The notes under the pieces: model-generated
Told to the model about the DNA's origin: nothing
The model's database searches: none
The model's input: only the letters and a program-made list of their open reading frames with translations
Assembly: GCA_032718475.1 (NCBI GenBank)
Contig: JAUCBJ010004402.1
Coordinates: 1 to 64,000 of the forward strand
Direction of reading: 5' to 3'
From: Nemertoderma westbladi
Lineage: Eukaryota > Xenacoelomorpha > Nemertodermatida > Nemertodermatidae
DNA length: 64,000 nt
Program-made: the position numbers and the translations under genes
Shown here: piece after piece, positions 56,801 to 64,000 of the stretch
Layout of the letters: every line of letters begins with the position of its first letter
Position numbering within the stretch: the stretch's first letter is position 1

Positions 56801-59800
56801 AATAATGTAACAACGGAACAACCCTCGGTTAATAATGTAACAACGGAACAACCCTCGGTTAATAATGTAACAACGGAACAACCTCGGTTAATAATATAAC
56901 AACGGAACAACCCTCGGTTAATAATGTAACAACGGAACAACCCTCGGTTAATAATGTAACAACGGAACAACCCTCGGTTAATAATGTAACAACGGAACAA
57001 CCACGGTTAATAATGTAACAACGGAACGACCTCGGTTAATAATGTAACAACGGAACAACCCTCGGTTAATAATGTAAAAACGGAACAACCTCGGTTAATA
57101 ATGGAACAACGGAACAACCACGGTTTATAATGTAACAACGGTACAACCACGGTTAATAATGTAACAACGGAACAACCCTCGGTTAATAATGTAACAACGG
57201 AACAACCCTCGGTTAATAATGTAACAACGGAACAACCTCGGTTAATAATATAACAACGGAACAACCCTCGGTTAATAATGTAACAACGGAACAACCCTCG
57301 GTTAATAATGTAACAACGGAACAACCCTTGGTTAATAATGTAACAACGGAACAACTCTCGGTTAATAATATAACAACAGAACAACCACGGTTAATAATGT
57401 AACCACGGAACAACCCTCGGTTAATAATGTAACAACGGAACAACCCTCGGTTAATAATGTAACAAAGGAACAACCTCGGTTATAATATAACAACGGAACA
57501 ACCCTCGGTTAATAATGTAACAACGGAACAACCCTCGGTTAATAATGTAACAACGGAACAACCCTCGGTTAATAATGTAACAACGGAACAACCACGGTTA
57601 ATAATGTAACAACGGAACGACCTCGGTTAATAATGTAACAACGGAACAACCCTCGGTTAATAATGTAAAAACGGAACAACCTCGGTTAATAATGGAACAA
57701 CGGAACAACCACGGTTTATAATGTAACAACGGTACAACCACGGTTAATATTGTAACAACGGAACGACCTCGGTTAATATTGTAAAAACGGAACAACCTCA
57801 GTTAATAATATAACAACGGAACAACCCTCGGTTAATAATGTAACAATGGAACAACTTTCGGTTAATAATATAACAACGGAACAACCCTCGGTTAATAATG
57901 TAACAACGGAACAACCCTCGGTTAATAATGTAACAACGGAACAACCCTCGGTTAATAATATAACAACGGAACAACCCTCGGTTAAGAATGTAACAACGGA
58001 ACAACCTCAGTTAATAATGTAACAACGGAACAACTCTCGGTTAATAATATAACAACAGAACAACCACGGTTAATAATGTAACAACGGAACAACCCTCGGT
58101 TAATAATGTAACAACGGAACAACCCTCGGTTAATAATGTAACAACGGAACAACCTCGGTTAATAATATAACAACGGAACAACCCTCGGTTAATAATGTAA
58201 CAACGGAACAACCCTCGGTTAATAATGTAACAACGGAACAACCCTCGGTTAATAATGTAACAACGGAACAACCACGGTTAATAATGTAACAACGGAACGA
58301 CCTCGGTTAATAATGTAACAACGGAACAACCCTCGGTTAATAATGTAAAAACGGAACAACCTCGGTTAATAATGGAACAACGGAACAACCACGGTTTATA
58401 ATGTAACAACGGTACAACCACGGTTAATATTGTAACAACGGAACGACCTCGGTTAATATTGTAACAACGGAACAACCTCAGTTAATAATATAACAACGGA
58501 ACAACCCGCGGTTAATAATGTAACAATGGAACAACCCTTGGTTAATAATATAACAACGGAACAACCCTCGGTTAAGAATGTAACAACGGAACAACCTCAG
58601 TTAATAATGCAACAACGGAACAACTCTCGGTTAATAATATAACAACGGAACAACCCTCGGTTAATAATGCAACAACCCTCGGTTAATAATGTAACAAAGG
58701 AACAACCACGGTTAATAATGTAACAACGGAACAACCCTCGGTTAATAATGTAACAACGGAACAACCTCAGTTAATAATGGAATAACGGAACAACCTCGGT
58801 TAATAATATAACAACGGAACAACCTCGGTTAATAATATAACAACGGAACAACCTCAGTTAATAATGGAATAACGGAACAACCTCGGTTAATAATATAACA
58901 ACGGAACAACCTTGGTTAATAATGTAACAACGGAACAACCTCAGTTAATAATATAACAACGGAACAACCATCGGTTAATAATGTAACAACGGATCAACCT
59001 CGGTTAATAATGTAACAACGAAACAACCTCGGTTAATAATGGAACAACACACGGTTAATGATGTAACAACGGAACAACCCTCAGTTAATAATGGAACAAC
59101 ACACGGTTAATAATGTAACAACGGAACGACCTCGGTTAATAATGTAACAACAGAACAACCTCGGTTAATATTGTAACAACGGAACAACCTCGGTTAATAA
59201 TGTAACAACGGAACAACCTCGGTTTATAATGGAACAACATCGATTAATAATGGAACAACCCTCGGTTAATAATGTAACAATGGAACAACCCCGGTTTATA
59301 ATGTAACAACGGAACAACCTCGGTTAATAATGTAACAACGGAACAACCTCGGTTAATAATGTAACAACGGAACAACCTCGTTTTATAATGGAACAACATC
59401 GATTAATAATGGAACAACCCTCGGTTAATCATGTAACAATGGAACAACCCCGGTTTATAATGTAACAACGGAACAACCTCGGTTAATAATGTAACAATGG
59501 AACAACGGAACAACCTCGGTTAATAATGTAACAACGGAACAACCCTCGGTTAATAATGTAACAAAGGAACAACCTCGGTTAATAATATAACAACGGAACA
59601 ACCCTCGGTTAATAATGTAACAACGGAACAACCCTCGGTTAATAATGTAACAACGGAACAACCCTCGGTTAATAATGTAACAACGGAACAACCACGGTTA
59701 ATAATGTAACAACGGAACGACCTCGGTTAATAATGTAACAACGGAACAACCCTCGGTTAATAATGTAAAAACGGAACAACCTCGGTTAATAATGGAACAA

Positions 59801-62800
59801 CGGAACAACCACGGTTTATAATGTAACAACGGTACAACCACGGTTAATATTGTAACAACGGAACGACCTCGGTTAATATTGTAACAACGGAACAACCTCA
59901 GTTAATAATATAACAACGGAACAACCCTCGGTTAATAATGTAACAATGGAACAACTTTCGGTTAATAATATAACAACGGAACAACCCTCGGTTAATAATG
60001 TAACAACGGAACAACCCTCGGTTAATAATGTAACAACGGAACAACCCTCGGTTAATAATATAACAACGGAACAACCCTCGGTTAAGAATGTAACAACGGA
60101 ACAACCTCAGTTAATAATGTAACAACGGAACAACTCTCGGTTAATAATATAACAACAGAACAACCACGGTTAATAATGTAACAACGGAACAACCCTCGGT
60201 TAATAATGTAACAACGGAACAACCCTCGGTTAATAATGTAACAACGGAACAACCTCGGTTAATAATATAACAACGGAGCAACCCTCGGTTAATAATGTAA
60301 CAACGGAACAACCCTCGGTTAATAATGTAACAACGGAACAACCCTTGGTTAATAATGTAACAACGGAACAACTCTCGGTTAATAATATAACAACAGAACA
60401 ACCACGGTTAATAATGTAACAACGGAACAACCCTCGGTTAATAATGTAACAACGGAACAACCCTCGGTTAATAATGTAACAAAGGAACAACATCGGTTAA
60501 TAATATAACAACGGAACAACCCTCGGTTAATAATGTAACAACGGAACAACCCTCGGTTAATAATGTAACAACGGAACAACCCTCGGTTAATAATGTAACA
60601 ACGGAACAACCACGGTTAATAATGTAACAACGGAACGACCTCGGTTAATAATGTAACAACGGAACAACCCTCGGTTAATAATGTAAAAACGGAACAACCT
60701 CGGTTAATAATGGAACAACGGAACAACCACGGTTTATAATGTAACAACGGTACAACCACGGTTAATATTGTAACAACGGAACGACCTCGGTTAATATTGT
60801 AACAACGGAACAACCTCAGTTAATAATATAACAACGGAACAACCCTCGGTTAATAATGTAACAATGGAACAACTTTCGGTTATTAATATAACAACGGAAC
60901 AACCCTCGGTTAATAATGTAACAACGGAACAACCCTCGGTTAATAATGTAACAACGGAACAACCCTCGGTTAATAATATAACAACGGAACAACCCTCGGT
61001 TAAGAATGTAACAACGGAACAACCTCAGTTAATAATGTAACAACGGAACAACTCTCGGTTAATAATATAACAACAGAACAACCACGGTTAATAATGTAAC
61101 AACGGAACAACCCTCGGTTAATAATGTAACAACGGAACAACCCTCGGTTAATAATGTAACAACGGAACAACCTCGGTTAATAATATAACAACGGAACAAC
61201 CCTCGGTTAATAATGTAACAACGGAACAACCCTCGGTTAATAATGTAACAACGGAACAACCCTCGGTTAATAATGTAACAACGGAACAACCACGGTTAAT
61301 AATGTAACAACGGAACGACCTCGGTTAATAATGTAACAACGGAACAACCCTCGGTTAATAATGTAAAAACGGAACAACCTCGGTTAATAATGGAACAACG
61401 GAACAACCACGGTTTATAATGTAACAACGGTACAACCACGGTTAATATTGTAACAACGGAACGACCTCGGTTAATATTGTAACAACGGAACAACCTCAGT
61501 TAATAATATAACAACGGAACAACCCGCGGTTAATAATGTAACAATGGAACAACTTTCGGTTAATAATATAACAACGGAACAACCCTCGGTTAATAATGTA
61601 ACAACGGAACAACCCTCGGTTAATAATATAACAACGGAACAACCCTCGGTTAAGAATGTAACAACGGAACAACCTCAGTTAATAATGTAACAACGGAACA
61701 ACTCTCGGTTAATAATATAACAACGGAACAACCCTCGGTTAATAATGGAACAACCCTCGGTTAATAATGTAACAAAGGAACAACCACGGTTAATAATGTA
61801 ACAACGGAACAACCCTCGGTTAATAATGTAACAACGGAACAACCTCAGTTAATAATGGAATAACGGAACAACCTCGGTTAATAATATAACAACGGAACAA
61901 CCTCGGTTAATAATATAACAACGGAACAACCTCAGTTAATAATGGAATAACGGAACAACCTCGGTTAATAATATAACAACGGAACAACCTTGGTTAATAA
62001 TGTAACAACGGAACAACCTCAGTTAATAAAATAACAACGGAACAACCATCGGTTAATAATGTAACAACGGATCAACCTCGGTTAATAATGGAACAACACA
62101 CGGTTAATGATGTAACAACGGAACAACCCTCAGTTAATAATGGAACAACACACGGTTAATAATGTAACAACGGAACGACCTCGGTTAATAATGTAACAAC
62201 AGAACAACCTCGGTTAATATTGTAACAACGGAACAACCTCGGTTAATAATGTAACAACGGAACAACCTCGGTTTATAATGGAACAACATCGATTAATAAT
62301 GGAACAACCTTGGTTAATAATGTAACAATGGAACAACCCCGGTTTATAATGTAACAACGGAACAACCTCGGTTAATAATGTAACAACGGAACAACCTCGG
62401 TTAATAATGTAACAACGGAACAACCTCGTTTTATAATGGAACAACATCGATTAATAATGGAACAACCCTCGGTTAATAATGTAACAATGGAACAACCCCG
62501 GTTTATAATGTAACAACGGAACAACTTCGGTTAATAATGTAACAATGGAACAACGGAACAACCTCGGTTAATAATGTAACAAAGGAACAACCACGGTTAA
62601 TAATGTAACAACGGAACGACCTCGGTTAATAATGTAACAACGGTACAACCACGGTTAATAATGTAACAACGGAACAACCAGGGTTAATAATGTAACAACG
62701 GAACGACCTAGGTTAATATTGTAACAACGGTACAACCACGGTTAATAATGTAACAACGGAACAACCAGGGTTAATAATGTAACAACGGAACGACCTCGGT

Positions 62801-64000
62801 TAATATTGTAACAACGGTACAACCACGGTTAATAATGTAACAATGGAACAACCACGGTTAATAATGTAACAACGGAACGACCTCGGTTAATAATGTAACA
62901 ACGGAACAACCATGGTTAATAATATAACAACGGAACAACCCTCGGTTAGTAATGTAACAACGGAACAACCTCGGTTAATAATGTAACAACGGAACGACCT
63001 CGGTTAATAATATAACAACGGAACAACCCTCGGTTAATAATGTAACAACGGAACAACCCTCGGTTAATAATGGAACAACGGAACAACCCTCGGTTAATAA
63101 TATAACAACGGAACAACCCTCGGTTAACAATATAACAACGGAACAACCTCGGTTAATAATGTAACAACGGAACACGCATCGGTTAATAATATAACAACGG
63201 AACAACCACGGTTAATAATGTAACAACGGAACAACCCTCGGTTAACAATATAACAACGGAACAACCTCGGTTAATAATGTAACAACGGAACACGCCTCGG
63301 TTAATAATGTAACAACGGAACAACCCTCGGTTAATAATGTAACAACGGAACAACCTCGGTTAATAATGGAACAACGGAACAACCCTCGGTTAACAATATA
63401 ACAACGGAACAACCACGGTTAATAATGTAACAACGGAACAACCCTTGGTTAATAATATAACAACGGAACAACCCTCGGTTAACAATATAACAACGGAACA
63501 ACCTCGGTTAATAATGTAACAACGGAACAACCTCGGTTAATAATGTAACAACGGAACAACCCTTGGTTAATAATGGAACAACGGAACAACCCTCGGTTAA
63601 CAATATAACAACGGAACAACCACGGTTAATAATGTAACAACGGAACAACCCTTGGTTAATAATATAACAACGGAACAACCCTCGGTTAATAATGTAACAA
63701 CGGAACAACCCTTGGTTAATAATATAACAACGGAACAACCCTCGGTTAATAATGTAACAACGGAACAACCTCGGTTAATAATGTAACAACGGAACAACCT
63801 CTGTTAATAATGTAACAACGGAACAACCTCGGTTAATAATGTAACAACGGAACAACCCTCGGTTAATAATGTAACAACGGAACAACCTCGGTTAATAATG
63901 TAACAACGGAACAACCCTCGGTTAATAATGTAACAACGGAACAACCCTCGGTTAATAATGTAACAACGGAACAACCCTCGGTTAATAATGTAACAACGGA
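38814..64000. repeat. 29/30-bp satellite with higher-order structure, continuing past the window
   Basis: More than 25 kb (about 850 units) of AATGTAACAACGGAACAACC followed by CTCGGTTAAT. The main unit is 30 bp; a common 29-bp form has one C fewer in CCCTC. Variants (CCACGG, GGAACGACC, ATTGTAAC, AACTTTCGG, GTTAAGAATG, AATATAAC, CCTTGG) come in fixed order and define higher-order repeats of about 918 bp, with 680-, 828-, 1,271- and 1,335-bp relatives. Larger blocks are duplicated on top of these (see findings). The many 60-125-codon minus-strand frames with FRCYIINRGL or SVVTLLTEGC repeats follow from the 30-bp period and are not genes. Confidence 0.98.

Noticed and set aside
38814-64000. 30-bp repeats as CRISPR array or as a repeat-protein gene (FRCYIINRGL peptides)
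   Set aside because: There are no spacers. The frames are short, overlap in two phases, and break wherever a 29-bp unit shifts the phase, so they are by-products of the 30-bp period.

Overview
This is animal (metazoan) genomic DNA. The evidence is a spliced terminal exon of a class I ARF GTPase, a complete p24-family cargo receptor (TMED10-like), a BEL/Pao LTR retrotransposon, several LINE fragments, a tRNA-like SINE head, MITE/foldback elements and very long satellites. Frequent palindromic TAGGCCTA and TACCGGTA words suggest a marine invertebrate, perhaps a deuterostome such as an echinoderm or hemichordate, but the clade cannot be fixed from the sequence alone.

Layout. 1-4.6 kb: two independent 5'-truncated LINE insertions, each with its own target-site duplication, with a tRNA-like SINE head between them. 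4.6-5.2 kb: intact intronless TMED10-like gene (minus). 5.2-8.8 kb: non-coding, with a 250-bp MITE-like element and a 1-kb foldback palindrome. 8.8-9.6 kb: decayed Ty3/gypsy integrase. 9.9-11.7 kb: a 15-bp inverted-array minisatellite and a 17-bp tandem repeat. 12.0-12.35 kb: a third LINE fragment. 12,813-25,219: a 12.4-kb BEL/Pao element on the minus strand, with TG...CA long terminal repeats and a 5-bp target duplication (GGTAG). It encodes Gag, a protease with an in-frame UGA before it, a pol that lacks reverse transcriptase and RNase H, and an unrecognised Cys/His-rich third reading frame. It appears to have landed inside a small exon of a host gene. 25.7-26.1 kb: a TIR-bearing MITE. 29.6-29.8 kb: last coding exon of ARF1-like. 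30.0-35.9 kb: a 12-bp satellite split by a truncated LINE. 36-38.5 kb: a possible degraded gene tail and the first copy of a dispersed repeat. About 38.5 kb to the right edge: more than 25 kb of a 29/30-bp satellite with layered higher-order repeats, interrupted near its start by a second copy of that dispersed repeat.

How it fits together. The only confident host genes are TMED10-like and ARF1-like, both of the early secretory pathway (p24 tails are known to interact with ARF1 and coatomer); their closeness may be chance. Nearly everything else is repeat-derived. Most long open frames in the satellites are artefacts of repeat units whose length is a multiple of three. The most interesting items are the defective but apparently young BEL/Pao element with its foreign-looking ORF, the exon it seems to split, the matching 5' ends of the two LINE insertions, and the history recorded in the 30-bp satellite.
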